Assembly (NCBI GenBank): GCA_025060675.1
Contig: JANXBI010000051.1
Coordinates: 1 to 59,912, forward strand
Reading direction: 5' to 3'
Length of the DNA: 59,912 bases
From: Candidatus Caldatribacterium sp.
GTDB lineage: Bacteria > Atribacterota > Atribacteria > Atribacterales > Caldatribacteriaceae
Shown: in pieces, positions 26,098 through 34,142 of the stretch
How the letters are laid out: the number at the start of each line of letters is the position of its first letter
Position numbering within the stretch: position 1 is the first letter of the stretch
The notes under the pieces: model-generated
What the model saw: the letters and a program-made list of their open reading frames with translations, nothing else
What the model was told of the DNA's origin: nothing
The model's database searches: none
Position numbers and translations under genes: made by a program

Positions 26098-26865
26098 TCA
26101 AGGAGCATAGATCATTTTGACCGTCATGCCTCCGTCAATGACCAGATTTGTCCCGGTGATAAAACCCGCACTAGGCGAAGCAAGAAAAAGGCATGCTTCG
26201 GCAATGTCTTCTGGAATTCCTACTCGCCCTGCCGGATGCTGCAGGTGGTCAGTGGGACGGAGTTCGGGATTTTTTCGCATGGTCCGTTTTTTCCAAAGAG
26301 AGGTTTCAATCCATCCCGGACTTATAGCGTTGACTCGAATGCTCCGCCTGCTGAGGGAAATAGCCAGGGCATGGGTAATAGCAAGAACGCCACCCTTTGA
26401 AGCAGCATATGCTTCGGTGTCTGGTTCAGACATAAGGGCACGGGTGGAAGCGATGTTGATGATTGCTCCTCCTTTCCGAAACAGGGGCAAAAGGTGCTTG
26501 GTTGTGAGGAAAATGCTTTTTAAATTAACCCCAAGCACCCTGTCCCATTCGTTTTCCGTAAGTGCTTCGAGGGGTTTGGCAATGAAAATACCCGCATTGT
26601 TCACCAAAACATCGACGTACCCTTGGAGCTTTTGGATTTCCTCTGTTGCTCTTTTGACGTCTTCTGGCGAAGCAACGTCACAGGCAATAAGAGCGTATCG
26701 ACCATTCCACTGGTTCCACTCTTTACTGAGCTCTCCTAAGGCTTCTTCATCCACGTCCCATACAAAGACAAAGGCGGAGGCGCAAAGGAAAGCCTGAGCT
26801 ATTGCTCTTCCTATCCCCTGAGCCCCTCCAGTGACCACAACGCTTTTTCCAGAAAAATCGTACAC
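26098..26865 (-). CDS. SDR-family oxidoreductase
   Basis: About 255 residues. Cofactor motif TGGAQGIGRA, D-V-A-S after the fourth strand, NNAGIF, a Ser in IINIAS, catalytic Y-A-A-S-K and the C-terminal LVIDGGMTV. A short-chain sugar or polyol dehydrogenase is likely; substrate unknown. GTG 26865 lies behind GAAGGTGA; GTG 26874 is an alternative. It shares the architecture but not close sequence with the SDR at 2246. Confidence 0.88.
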   Translation of the reverse strand: MYDFSGKSVVVTGGAQGIGRAIAQAFLCASAFVFVWDVDEEALGELSKEWNQWNGRYALIACDVASPEDVKRATEEIQKLQGYVDVLVNNAGIFIAKPLEALTENEWDRVLGVNLKSIFLTTKHLLPLFRKGGAIINIASTRALMSEPDTEAYAASKGGVLAITHALAISLSRRSIRVNAISPGWIETSLWKKRTMRKNPELRPTDHLQHPAGRVGIPEDIAEACLFLASPSAGFITGTNLVIDGGMTVKMIYAP

Positions 26866-26866
26866 G

Positions 26867-27760
26867 TTAATCACCTTCCCGAAGGAGCCTTTGCATTTCT
26901 AGAGCATTCCGCACTGCAAAATCCCGGTAACAATTATTGAACATGATGAAGACCTCGGTATCCCTATGGCTTTTGGCAAGAATCCGTCTTTTCCACTCGG
27001 TAAGCTCCTCCAATGAGTAGAGGTAACGAAACCTTTCCGAGACAGAGAGATGTTTCGTTTGCCACGCTTCCTTGTTCCTCCCGTGGAAACGGACAACAGC
27101 AATTCTTTGGGTCACCTCAAAAAACGGAGGGACAGTCCAAGGAAGATCGGGTTCATCCACACAAACAAGGGCAAAGCCCAAATCCTTCAAAAATTGCAAG
27201 GTACGGGTGAAGGATCCTTTCTGAACCCAGCTTCGGTGACGAAACTCTATAGCTGTGGTGATTCCTTCGGTGTGGTTTCTGAGCCACTCAAGGTATGCAA
27301 AGGATTCGGATTCGGGGCGAAACCAAGGAGGGAATTGGAAAAGGACGTAGCCGAGTTTCCCTTTTTCTCTAAGTGGTTGTAGGGTTTTGAGGAAAGCAAG
27401 GAGAACTTCTCCAAGCCACGATTGGGGAACATCCTTCGCGGAGAGATCTTCACCACCCTGTCGTGTAGGACCGAGTTCTCTGAGGAGAAAAAGAGGAAGA
27501 GCCCTTTTTGGGGTACGGTGCAGGGTAAAAAGAGAAAGAGCTTTCACGTTGAAGAGAAAGCCTTCGGGTGTCCGCTCTGCCCAAAGGATAGCGTTCCGCT
27601 CGGCGGGAAAGGCATAGAAGGTAGAATCCACTTCCACGGTATCGAAATGTGCGGCATAGAACCGAAGACGTTCGGCGGGTGTTTGCACCTCTTTGGGGTA
27701 AAAATCGCCCTCTTCAATAAGGGTTCGATCCGTCCATGAGCAGGTCCCCACGTGGAACAC
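26867..27760 (-). CDS. DUF72 family protein (YecE-like)
   Basis: About 297 residues of the DUF72 TIM-barrel-like family. The opening strand HVGTCSWTD, then FYPKEVQTPAERLRFYAAHFDTVEVDSTFYAFP in part (key E-V-D-S-T-F-Y), FLFNVKA, YVLFQFPPWF, AIEFRHRSW and FNNCYRDFAVRNA are typical. No reaction is established for the family. GTG 27760 behind AAGGTGA is preferred; the frame is open far upstream, but that sequence overlaps the divergent dehydrogenase gene and is not family-like. It starts the minus-strand operon DUF72-SDR-cyclase-zwf. Confidence 0.88.
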   Translation of the reverse strand: MFHVGTCSWTDRTLIEEGDFYPKEVQTPAERLRFYAAHFDTVEVDSTFYAFPAERNAILWAERTPEGFLFNVKALSLFTLHRTPKRALPLFLLRELGPTRQGGEDLSAKDVPQSWLGEVLLAFLKTLQPLREKGKLGYVLFQFPPWFRPESESFAYLEWLRNHTEGITTAIEFRHRSWVQKGSFTRTLQFLKDLGFALVCVDEPDLPWTVPPFFEVTQRIAVVRFHGRNKEAWQTKHLSVSERFRYLYSLEELTEWKRRILAKSHRDTEVFIMFNNCYRDFAVRNALEMQRLLREGD

Positions 27761-27781
27761 CCAGGTCACCTTCCTTGTGGA

Positions 27782-27799
27782 GAGTATACCATGGTAGAA
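27782..27799. promoter_or_regulatory. Back-to-back extended -10 elements between DUF72 and dehydrogenase genes
   Basis: On the minus strand TGG-TATACT (-10 hexamer at 27787-27782) points to the DUF72 operon. On the plus strand TGG-TAGAAT (hexamer 27794-27799) points to the dehydrogenase gene. Both have the TGn extension; neither has a good -35. The two genes start only 63 bases apart. Confidence 0.45.
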
Positions 27800-27823
27800 T
27801 TGGAGAAAAAAGGAGGCCGCAGT

Positions 27824-28924
27824 ATGGGTTGTGAAAGTGTACCCCATCTTCCTCGTACCATGAAGGCTATCGTAAACTATGCGCCCTATGACTTTCGACT
27901 TGAGGAGGTTCCAGTTCCGGAGGTTGGTCAGGGGGAGGTTCTCATTCGAGTTGGGGGATGCGGTATCTGTGCGGGTGATATCAAGACCTTCCGTGGGAAT
28001 CCTCGAGTGTGGGGTGGGAATGGACATCCCCCTTATGTTGTGACTCCGGTCATTCCAGGGCACGAGTTCTTTGGCCAAGTGGTAGCTTTAGGTGAAGGAG
28101 CAAAGGAAAGACATGGTATTTCGTTGGGAGATTGGGTGGCGGTGGAGCAGATTATCCCCTGTGGGGTGTGTCGCTTCTGCCACGAAGGGGCATACTGGAT
28201 GTGTGAGCGGCACTATGTCTTTGGCTTTAAGCGCAGAGAGGCTGATGGGGGTTTTGCTGAGTACATGCGTTTGCCCCAGAATGCCCGCATCCATAAAATC
28301 CCAGAGGGATTTCCTCTTCGGGTTGCTCCATACATTGAACCACTTGCGTGTGCGGTTCATGCCGTAGATCGAGGAGATATTACCTTTCGAGATGTTGTGG
28401 TCATCGCGGGTATGGGAGCCATAGGCCTTGGGATGCTTCAGGTTGCTCGCCTCAGAAATCCTCGTCTCCTTGTAGCTATTGACGTGGTGGAAAAGCGTCT
28501 TGCCTTAGCCAAGAGTTTAGGAGCCGATGTGGTGCTCAATCCGAAGGTTGTGGACGTGGTTGCTGAAGTGAAGCAACTCACCAGTGGATACGGATGTGAT
28601 GTCTACATTCACGCAAGCGGGAACCCTCAGGGGGTTGTTCAAGGACTTGCGATGCTTCGTCGTCTTGGGCGTTACGTAGAGTTCAGTGTCTTCGATGCTC
28701 CAACTACTGTTGACTGGAGTATTATTGGGGATGTGAAAGAGCTCGATGTCCGTGGAGCTCACCTGAGTCCCTGGACGTATCCTGTGGCCATTCGATTCCT
28801 CCATGAAGGTCTTGTTCAGGCTGATGAAATCATCACCCATGAGCTTCCTCTTGAGGAATTCAAAAAGGGCTTTGAGCTTGCCGAAAAAGGTGACGAGGCC
28901 ATTCGCGTGGTGCTCAAACCGTAA
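27824..28924 (+). CDS. Zinc-dependent medium-chain dehydrogenase (polyol/sugar type)
   Basis: 366 residues. Catalytic zinc: C in GGCGICAGD, H-E of IPGHEFFGQ, E of IEPLACAVH. Structural zinc: PCGVCRFCHEGAYWMC, four Cys. Rossmann motif: IAGMGAIGLGML. ATG 27824 has AAAGGAGG upstream. It precedes a SorC regulator and a CUT1 importer, so it probably acts on the sugar or polyol brought in by that importer. It is closest in layout to erythritol, L-iditol or threonine dehydrogenases. Confidence 0.88.
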   Translation: MGCESVPHLPRTMKAIVNYAPYDFRLEEVPVPEVGQGEVLIRVGGCGICAGDIKTFRGNPRVWGGNGHPPYVVTPVIPGHEFFGQVVALGEGAKERHGISLGDWVAVEQIIPCGVCRFCHEGAYWMCERHYVFGFKRREADGGFAEYMRLPQNARIHKIPEGFPLRVAPYIEPLACAVHAVDRGDITFRDVVVIAGMGAIGLGMLQVARLRNPRLLVAIDVVEKRLALAKSLGADVVLNPKVVDVVAEVKQLTSGYGCDVYIHASGNPQGVVQGLAMLRRLGRYVEFSVFDAPTTVDWSIIGDVKELDVRGAHLSPWTYPVAIRFLHEGLVQADEIITHELPLEEFKKGFELAEKGDEAIRVVLKP

Positions 28925-28936
28925 GAGGTGAATGTT

Positions 28937-29902
28937 TTGGCAAGGCAGAGCCGCGATCGCGTCCTGATGGCAGAGGTAGCAAGACTCTACTACTACGAGG
29001 ACCTCACCCAAGACCAGATAGGTGAGGTCCTCGGTCTTTCACGACAGAAGGTCTCACGGCTTCTTCGTCAGGCGAAAGAGGAAGGTCTTGTACAAATTCG
29101 AGTTCTTGAAGACTTAGGTTCTACGGGAGCTCTTGAAGAGCGACTTCGGAACAAGTTCGGTCTTCGCGACGCGCGCATTGCAACGATTTTCTCTCAAGAT
29201 AAGGAAGTCGTTACAAAACGCATTGCCCAAGTAGCGGCTTCGTACCTTCGTAGTATCGTTGAACCCCACACTTCTCTTGGCGTTGCTTATGGGAAAACGC
29301 TTTTTGCCATGGTCCCGTTTCTCATCCCAAAGCCCACTCCAGGTTTTCAGGTCGTGCAGATTATGGGAGGGTATGGGAAGCTCAAGGGGGAGGTGGTGGC
29401 GATAGAACTTGCTCGTGCTCTGGCGCACAACTTTGGAGGGAGTGTGGTGTATCTTCTTGCTCCAGCCTTCGCAAAGGATGCAGAGACGAGGAACGCTCTT
29501 CTTGAAGATGTTCGCATTGCCCAGGTACTTGAGCTTGCTCGCCGGGTAGATATCGCCCTTGTGGGGATAGGAGGAGTAACCTCAAGTTCTACGCTTCTTG
29601 ATACCGGAGATATTTACCCATACGAGGTGGCGGAGCTCGTGGCCAAAGGAGCAGCGGGCAATATCTGTGGTAATTTCTATGACGCGGAAGGAAGAGAAGT
29701 TTCGTGTCAGGCTGATTCCCGCAGAATTTCTCTAACTCTCCAAGACCTTCGGAAGATTCCAAAAGTTATCGGTGTAGCAGGAGGGGAAGGAAAGTTTAAA
29801 GCTATCCTTGGTGCGCTCCTTGGCGGGTACATCAATATCCTTATCACCGATGACGTTACGGCTTTAGCGCTTCTCAGAGAGGGGGAAAGGGAGTATAATT
29901 AG
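28937..29902 (+). CDS. SorC/DeoR-type sugar-binding transcriptional regulator
   Basis: About 321 residues. The N-terminal HTH has ARLYYYEDLTQDQIGEVLGLSRQKVSRLL (key pattern Y-Y-x-x-x-x-T-Q-x-x-I-A/G-x-x-L-G-x-S-R-x-x-V-S-R-L-L of SorC proteins). The effector domain has LGVAYGKTLF, VVQIMGGYG, ALVGIGGV and GNICGNFYD, the usual sugar-phosphate-binding NagB-like fold. It likely controls its own neighbours (dehydrogenase and CUT1 importer) in response to a phosphorylated sugar. TTG 28937 is favoured by AGAGGTGA; GTG 28928 is possible. A 13-bp inverted repeat lies inside the HTH-coding part. Confidence 0.9.
   Translation: MARQSRDRVLMAEVARLYYYEDLTQDQIGEVLGLSRQKVSRLLRQAKEEGLVQIRVLEDLGSTGALEERLRNKFGLRDARIATIFSQDKEVVTKRIAQVAASYLRSIVEPHTSLGVAYGKTLFAMVPFLIPKPTPGFQVVQIMGGYGKLKGEVVAIELARALAHNFGGSVVYLLAPAFAKDAETRNALLEDVRIAQVLELARRVDIALVGIGGVTSSSTLLDTGDIYPYEVAELVAKGAAGNICGNFYDAEGREVSCQADSRRISLTLQDLRKIPKVIGVAGGEGKFKAILGALLGGYINILITDDVTALALLREGEREYN
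28996..29033. repeat. 13-bp perfect inverted repeat inside the SorC regulator gene
   Basis: CGAGGACCTCACC (28996-29008) is repeated inverted as GGTGAGGTCCTCG (29021-29033) with a 12-base spacer. It lies about 60 bases into the regulator coding region, over the HTH codons. It could be an intragenic operator for autoregulation or an RNA hairpin; coding chance cannot be excluded. Confidence 0.75.
29871..29899 (+). promoter_or_regulatory. Possible promoter of the CUT1 importer genes
   Basis: TATAAT (29894-29899) overlaps the regulator stop codon; a weak -35 TTCTCA (29871-29876) lies 17 bases upstream. It would give the importer genes their own start within the regulator operon. Confidence 0.5.
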
Positions 29903-29934
29903 TTGGGAGGAAAACCATAAAGGAGGGGTATCCT

Positions 29935-31341
29935 ATGCGGAAGCTGCTTCTCTCCCTGTTTCTCCTCTTTGTGCTCTCCAGTGTGGTGTACGGTGATCCA
30001 GTGAAGCTTGTAGTGGTTGGTGACGCAGGGCACAATTTGAAGCCTTTTGAGTGGTATGCTCAGGATATCAAGGAGAAATTTGGCGTCGAGCTTGAAGTTA
30101 TTGGGGTTCCTTTCGGAGAACTATACGAAAAGGAAAAGGTAGAACTCATTGCGGGAACTGGGGCTTTTGATATTATGATTGTCTTTCCCAGGTTCCTTGC
30201 CGAGTTTGCCGCCAACGGTTGGCTGTATCCTCTTGATGAGTTTGTTGCAGAGCTTGACCCAAAACTCGACGATGTTACTCCAGGATATCGGGATTTCTAC
30301 TGTAAGTATGGTGGAAAACTCTACGCCCTTCCTTACGATGGGGATGTTCTGAATCTTTACTACCGTAAAGATCTCCTTGAAAACGAGGAAGAGCGGAAAG
30401 CTTTTAAGGAGAAGTATGGGTACGATCTTAAGGTTCCAGAAACCTGGGATGAGTATCTTGACGTAGCAGAGTTCTTCACAAGGAAAGCTGGAGAAAAACT
30501 CGCAGGAGAAGTTTTGCAGCGTGACTTTTACGGCACCGCGTATTACGGCCAGAAAGACCAAATTTTCGCTTGGTGGGGGAACATCTTTGCAAGCCTTGGT
30601 GGTGTGTACTTCGACGAGGAAACTATGGAACCGGCAATCAACTCTGAGGCAGGGGTCAAGGCGCTTGAAATTATGAAGGAAATCCACAAGTACTGTCCTC
30701 CAGATGTTCTTGCCTATGGGTATGAAGAACTCAAGGATGTTTTCCTCGAGGGAGATTGTTTCATGGTTATCCAGTGGCCTTGTGTTGGAAAGAAGGGAGC
30801 AGATCCGGCTCAGTCGAAGATCGTTGGGAAAATCGGCGTTTCCCATGTTCCAGGGGTTAAGAAAAACGGAGAAATATACTACCGTGCTATGATGCCGTGT
30901 GGACGAGTGCTTGCGGTTGCTGCCCAGTCTAAAGACCCAAAGAAAGCATACCAGGTTATCCATTACCTTTCTGTTGTGACGAGTCTTGATGACGTTTCCA
31001 CTCCTGAAACTGGTCTTGATCCTTACCGGTACTCGCACTTTGCCCATCCCGAGGCGTATGAAATGTTCGCTAACGTGGAAGATGCAAAGATTTACCTTGC
31101 TGGTGTACAAAAGAACATGGAAAAGGGTTACCCAGAGATGGTCCTTCCAGGGACGGTAGAGTACGAAGAGACCCTTGGTGTAGCCATCACCAAAGCGCTC
31201 GCCGGAGAAATGGATCCAAAGAGTGCCCTTGATGAGGCAGCGCAAGCCTGGAGGGAGATTTTGGAACGCTTCGGGAAAGAACAACAGAAAGCTCTATACC
31301 AGGAACTCGTTAAGGGTTGGAGGGCAGCAGGTCTTTGGTGA
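29935..31341 (+). CDS. Sugar ABC transporter substrate-binding protein (CUT1 type, family 1)
   Basis: 468 residues. Signal peptide MRKLLLSLFLLFVLSSVVYG, cleavage probably after residue 20. The fold is the family 1 extracellular solute-binding type: GTGAFDIMIVFPRFLAEFA in the first domain, YALPYDGDVLNLYYRKDLL at the hinge, and the later W-W-G-N-I-F-A-S-L-G segment. It collects a sugar or oligosaccharide for the two permeases downstream; no ATPase is encoded here, so a shared MsmK-like ATPase elsewhere must serve it (inference). Strong RBS AAAGGAGGGG. Confidence 0.9.
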   Translation: MRKLLLSLFLLFVLSSVVYGDPVKLVVVGDAGHNLKPFEWYAQDIKEKFGVELEVIGVPFGELYEKEKVELIAGTGAFDIMIVFPRFLAEFAANGWLYPLDEFVAELDPKLDDVTPGYRDFYCKYGGKLYALPYDGDVLNLYYRKDLLENEEERKAFKEKYGYDLKVPETWDEYLDVAEFFTRKAGEKLAGEVLQRDFYGTAYYGQKDQIFAWWGNIFASLGGVYFDEETMEPAINSEAGVKALEIMKEIHKYCPPDVLAYGYEELKDVFLEGDCFMVIQWPCVGKKGADPAQSKIVGKIGVSHVPGVKKNGEIYYRAMMPCGRVLAVAAQSKDPKKAYQVIHYLSVVTSLDDVSTPETGLDPYRYSHFAHPEAYEMFANVEDAKIYLAGVQKNMEKGYPEMVLPGTVEYEETLGVAITKALAGEMDPKSALDEAAQAWREILERFGKEQQKALYQELVKGWRAAGLW

Positions 31342-31348
31342 AGGTTCT

Positions 31349-31376
31349 GGGCTGGGGTTCTGCCCCCAGCCCTTTT
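31349..31376 (+). terminator. Terminator-like hairpin between binding-protein and permease genes
   Basis: GGGCTGGGG (31349-31357) pairs perfectly with CCCCAGCCC (31364-31372) around a 6-base loop and is followed by TTTT (31373-31376). The 9-bp GC stem with a short T-run looks like a weak intrinsic terminator that would let only part of transcription reach the permeases, raising the ratio of binding protein to channel. Confidence 0.75.
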
Positions 31377-31388
31377 AGGAGGGGAATG

Positions 31389-32270
31389 ATGGGGAATTTA
31401 CGACGAAGGGACTATTTTATTGCGTTCCTTTTTGTCCTCCCCGTAGTGGTCATACTCCTTTCCATCTCTATATTTCCCATGATGTATTCCTTGTACCTCA
31501 GCTTCTGTAAGTGGGATATTGGTATGGGTGGGCATAGGGTTTTCATTGGGGTAGGCAATTACCTCCGATTGTTTTCCGATGCCCGCTTTTTCAATGCTCT
31601 TAAAAATACCGGTCGGGTACTCCTTTTTGGAGTAGGAGCGCAGTTTTTCCTCGGCCTCCTCCTTGCCCTTCTTTTGAATAGGAATTTCCGAGGGAGGAGC
31701 CTTGTGGTGACTCTTTTCCTCCTCCCGATGATGATTTCACCTGTAGTGGTAGGATGCATCTGGAAAATTATCTACCACTATCAGTACGGTCCTCTCAATT
31801 ACCTTTTGAATCGCCTTGGGTTTCGTTCGGTGAACTGGCTTGGTAGTGGCAGTGTAAGTCCCTATTCTATCGTCCTCGCGGATATTTGGGAGTGGACGCC
31901 ATTTATGGTCATTACCCTACTTGCTGGACTCCAAGCTATTCCCGATGATCTTTATGAAGCGGCACGGGTTGATGGTGCTAACCGATGGCAAATTTTTGCT
32001 GGTGTGGTTTTCCCCCTCTTGCGTCCGGTGGTGATTATTGCCATTCTCATTCGGGTCATGGACGCGTTCAAGATCTTCGATCTTGTGGTTCTCCTCACCA
32101 TGGGTGGTCCGGGCCAAGCTTCAGAAAGCGTTGCTTTTTACAACTACCTCACGGGATTCAAGTATTTCAGCATGGGGTATGCCTCAGCCATGAGTTACTT
32201 CCAGCTTGCGGTTATTGTGGCCATAGCCAATGTATTCCTTCGGTCCTGGCGGAGGAGGGAAATGTTGTGA
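31389..32270 (+). CDS. Sugar ABC transporter permease (MalF/UgpA type)
   Basis: About 293 residues with six hydrophobic segments and the binding-protein-dependent permease motif E-A-A-R-V-D-G-A-N-R-W-Q-I-F (EAA loop, about residues 195-208). Start ATG 31389 lies six bases behind AGGAGG; the adjacent ATG 31386 is possible. GTGA overlap with the next permease. Partner of the 29935 binding protein. Confidence 0.92.
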   Translation: MGNLRRRDYFIAFLFVLPVVVILLSISIFPMMYSLYLSFCKWDIGMGGHRVFIGVGNYLRLFSDARFFNALKNTGRVLLFGVGAQFFLGLLLALLLNRNFRGRSLVVTLFLLPMMISPVVVGCIWKIIYHYQYGPLNYLLNRLGFRSVNWLGSGSVSPYSIVLADIWEWTPFMVITLLAGLQAIPDDLYEAARVDGANRWQIFAGVVFPLLRPVVIIAILIRVMDAFKIFDLVVLLTMGGPGQASESVAFYNYLTGFKYFSMGYASAMSYFQLAVIVAIANVFLRSWRRREML

Positions 32271-33088
32271 GATGGAAGAACGGCATGACGGTGGCTATAT
32301 TCACAGGAATATTCGTACTTCTTGCGATTGCTCTTGCTCCTTTCGTGTGGAATGTGATGACCTCTTTCAAGGACAAAGGAGAGTACTTTACCTACCCCCC
32401 AGTGTTTGTTCCGTCGACTTTCGATCTTGAACACTACCTTCAAGGATTGCGACTTGGGGGCGCAAAGGGCATAAAAGATAGTTTCGTTATTGCTTCACTA
32501 ACCACTATTCTTGCCATTGTCTTTGGGTCGCTTGCAGCTTATGCTCTTTCCCGCTTTCAAATTGGGGGTGAGAATTTCGCCTTTTGGATTCTCTCGGTGC
32601 GGATGATGCCCCCTATTGCTTCGGTGCTTCCTCTGTTCCTTTTTTTCCGATTCTTGCGGTGGCTTGATACGTACCAAGCGCTTATTCTCACCTATGCCCT
32701 GGTAAACCTTCCTTTTGCTGTGTGGATGATGAAAGGTTTCTTTGACGAACTTCCTATAGAACTTGAAGAGGCAGCACTTATCGATGGGTGTGGACGTCTT
32801 GGGGCTTTTCTCCGGGTAGCTCTTCCGCTTGTTGCTCCCGGACTTGTGGCTACGGCGCTCTTCTGCTTCATGTTCTCCTGGAATGAGTTCCTCTTCGCCC
32901 TTATCCTCGGGCGCTCGAAGGTTGTACCTGTAACGGTGAATATTGCTGGACTCATTGGAGGACACGAAATCCTCTGGGCAGAAATTTCGGCAGTCTCCAT
33001 CGTGGCCAGTGTTCCTATTATCGTCATGGCTATTCTCCTGCAGCGGTACCTTGTACGGGGTCTGACTCTTGGTGCGGTCAAAGGGTAA
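32267..33088 (+). CDS. Sugar ABC transporter permease (MalG/UgpE type)
   Basis: 273 residues, six hydrophobic segments and the EAA-loop E-E-A-A-L-I-D-G-C-G-R-L-G-A-F. The start GTG 32267 overlaps the previous TGA and has GGAGGAGGGA upstream; the frame is open about 94 codons further upstream, but that part lies within the first permease gene and is a shadow. It ends 11 bases inside the convergent sugar-kinase gene. Confidence 0.92.
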   Translation: MRWKNGMTVAIFTGIFVLLAIALAPFVWNVMTSFKDKGEYFTYPPVFVPSTFDLEHYLQGLRLGGAKGIKDSFVIASLTTILAIVFGSLAAYALSRFQIGGENFAFWILSVRMMPPIASVLPLFLFFRFLRWLDTYQALILTYALVNLPFAVWMMKGFFDELPIELEEAALIDGCGRLGAFLRVALPLVAPGLVATALFCFMFSWNEFLFALILGRSKVVPVTVNIAGLIGGHEILWAEISAVSIVASVPIIVMAILLQRYLVRGLTLGAVKG

Positions 33089-34028
33089 GGGTAATGGGCT
33101 TTTTTCTCGCTTTCTTGAGCCATTCGAAGAACTCTTCGCGAGTGGCGAAGGATTTCTGTGTACCTCGTTTTTCGGTTGAGAGCGCTGCATAAGCGCAGGC
33201 GAGGTCAATGGCCTCGGCGAGTTCTTTTCCTCCTGCAAGGAAGTACGCTAAAGCTCCCAAAAAGGCATCGCCGGCTCCAGTAGTGTCAACTGTTCTTGCT
33301 TCATAGGCAGGAAAAAGCGTGAGCGTTCCCTCTTTCCCAAGGAGTGCTCCGCGTTCACCAAGGGTTACGAGAACATTCTCTATTCCTAGGTTCCAGAGAA
33401 CCTCTATGGCCTTTTTGAGGTCTCGGTCTTCAGAGATGGGGAACCCCACAAAGCCCTCGAGTTCCCGTTCGTTGGGCACAAAGAGGTACACTCCTTGGAT
33501 ATTCTCCCAGACCAGAGGTTGGAATGGAGCAGGGTTGAGGATAACGCGGGATCCCACCTCTTGAGCAAGATGTATCGTTGCGTAGACTGTTTCAAGGGGG
33601 ATTTCAAGCTGTGTGAGGATAAAAGGACATCGCGCCAGCGCTTCCCGTGCTTTATGGACGTCTTCGGGAAGAAGGCAAGAGTTGGCTCCAGGGATAATGA
33701 AGATGCTATTTCGACCTTCTGGGTCAACGAAAATCGGGGCAACACCACTAGTTTTCCCAGGGACGACTTTGATAAAGCGTGTATCGATACCATGCCGGGA
33801 GAAATTCTCCCTGACGAGTGGACCAAAGAGGTCGTCACCGACCGCGGTTACGACGACAACTTCTCCCCCGAGTTTAGCTACCGCAACGGCTTGGTTGGCT
33901 CCTTTACCTCCAAACCCTATCTCGAAGTCCTTGCCGAAGATGGTTTCTCCGATTTTCGGGAAACGATCTTCGTAGTAAGTAATAAGGTCCATCATGTTGC
34001 TACCGACCATACCGATGGCAGGCTGCAC
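33078..34028 (-). CDS. PfkB-family carbohydrate kinase (ribokinase-like)
   Basis: About 316 residues. N-terminal GMVGSNMMDLI, then the first PfkB signature GFGGKGANQAVAVAKLGG, a middle ILTQLEIP segment, and the second signature DTTGAGDAFLGAL with the catalytic Asp near residue 265. This pattern, with the K-G-A-N-Q motif, is ribokinase type. It would phosphorylate ribose or a similar pentose, or another hydroxylated substrate, at the C5 or terminal hydroxyl. Start GTG 34028 has GGGGGGAGAGGA upstream. Single gene, convergent with the CUT1 importer. Confidence 0.88.
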   Translation of the reverse strand: MQPAIGMVGSNMMDLITYYEDRFPKIGETIFGKDFEIGFGGKGANQAVAVAKLGGEVVVVTAVGDDLFGPLVRENFSRHGIDTRFIKVVPGKTSGVAPIFVDPEGRNSIFIIPGANSCLLPEDVHKAREALARCPFILTQLEIPLETVYATIHLAQEVGSRVILNPAPFQPLVWENIQGVYLFVPNERELEGFVGFPISEDRDLKKAIEVLWNLGIENVLVTLGERGALLGKEGTLTLFPAYEARTVDTTGAGDAFLGALAYFLAGGKELAEAIDLACAYAALSTEKRGTQKSFATREEFFEWLKKARKKPITLTL

Positions 34029-34142
34029 TCCTCTCCCCCCTTTACCTTCTCGTTCTATGATACCACAGGTCTTCCTTGAAAAAATTTCCTGCGCTAGTAG
34101 CATGGGATAGGGGACTTTGGTTAGAATAACCCAGGGTGTCCT

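Noticed and set aside
27770..28078. Longer N-terminus for the DUF72 protein
   Set aside because: The extension reads antisense through the dehydrogenase gene and precedes the conserved first strand HVGTCSW.
31985..32266. Longer N-terminus for the second CUT1 permease
   Set aside because: The extension is out-of-frame sequence of the first permease; GTG 32267 has a strong RBS.
34098..34127. TAGAAT upstream of the corrinoid-activator-like gene as a promoter
   Set aside because: No -35 hexamer or TGn extension at a suitable distance; too weak to list.
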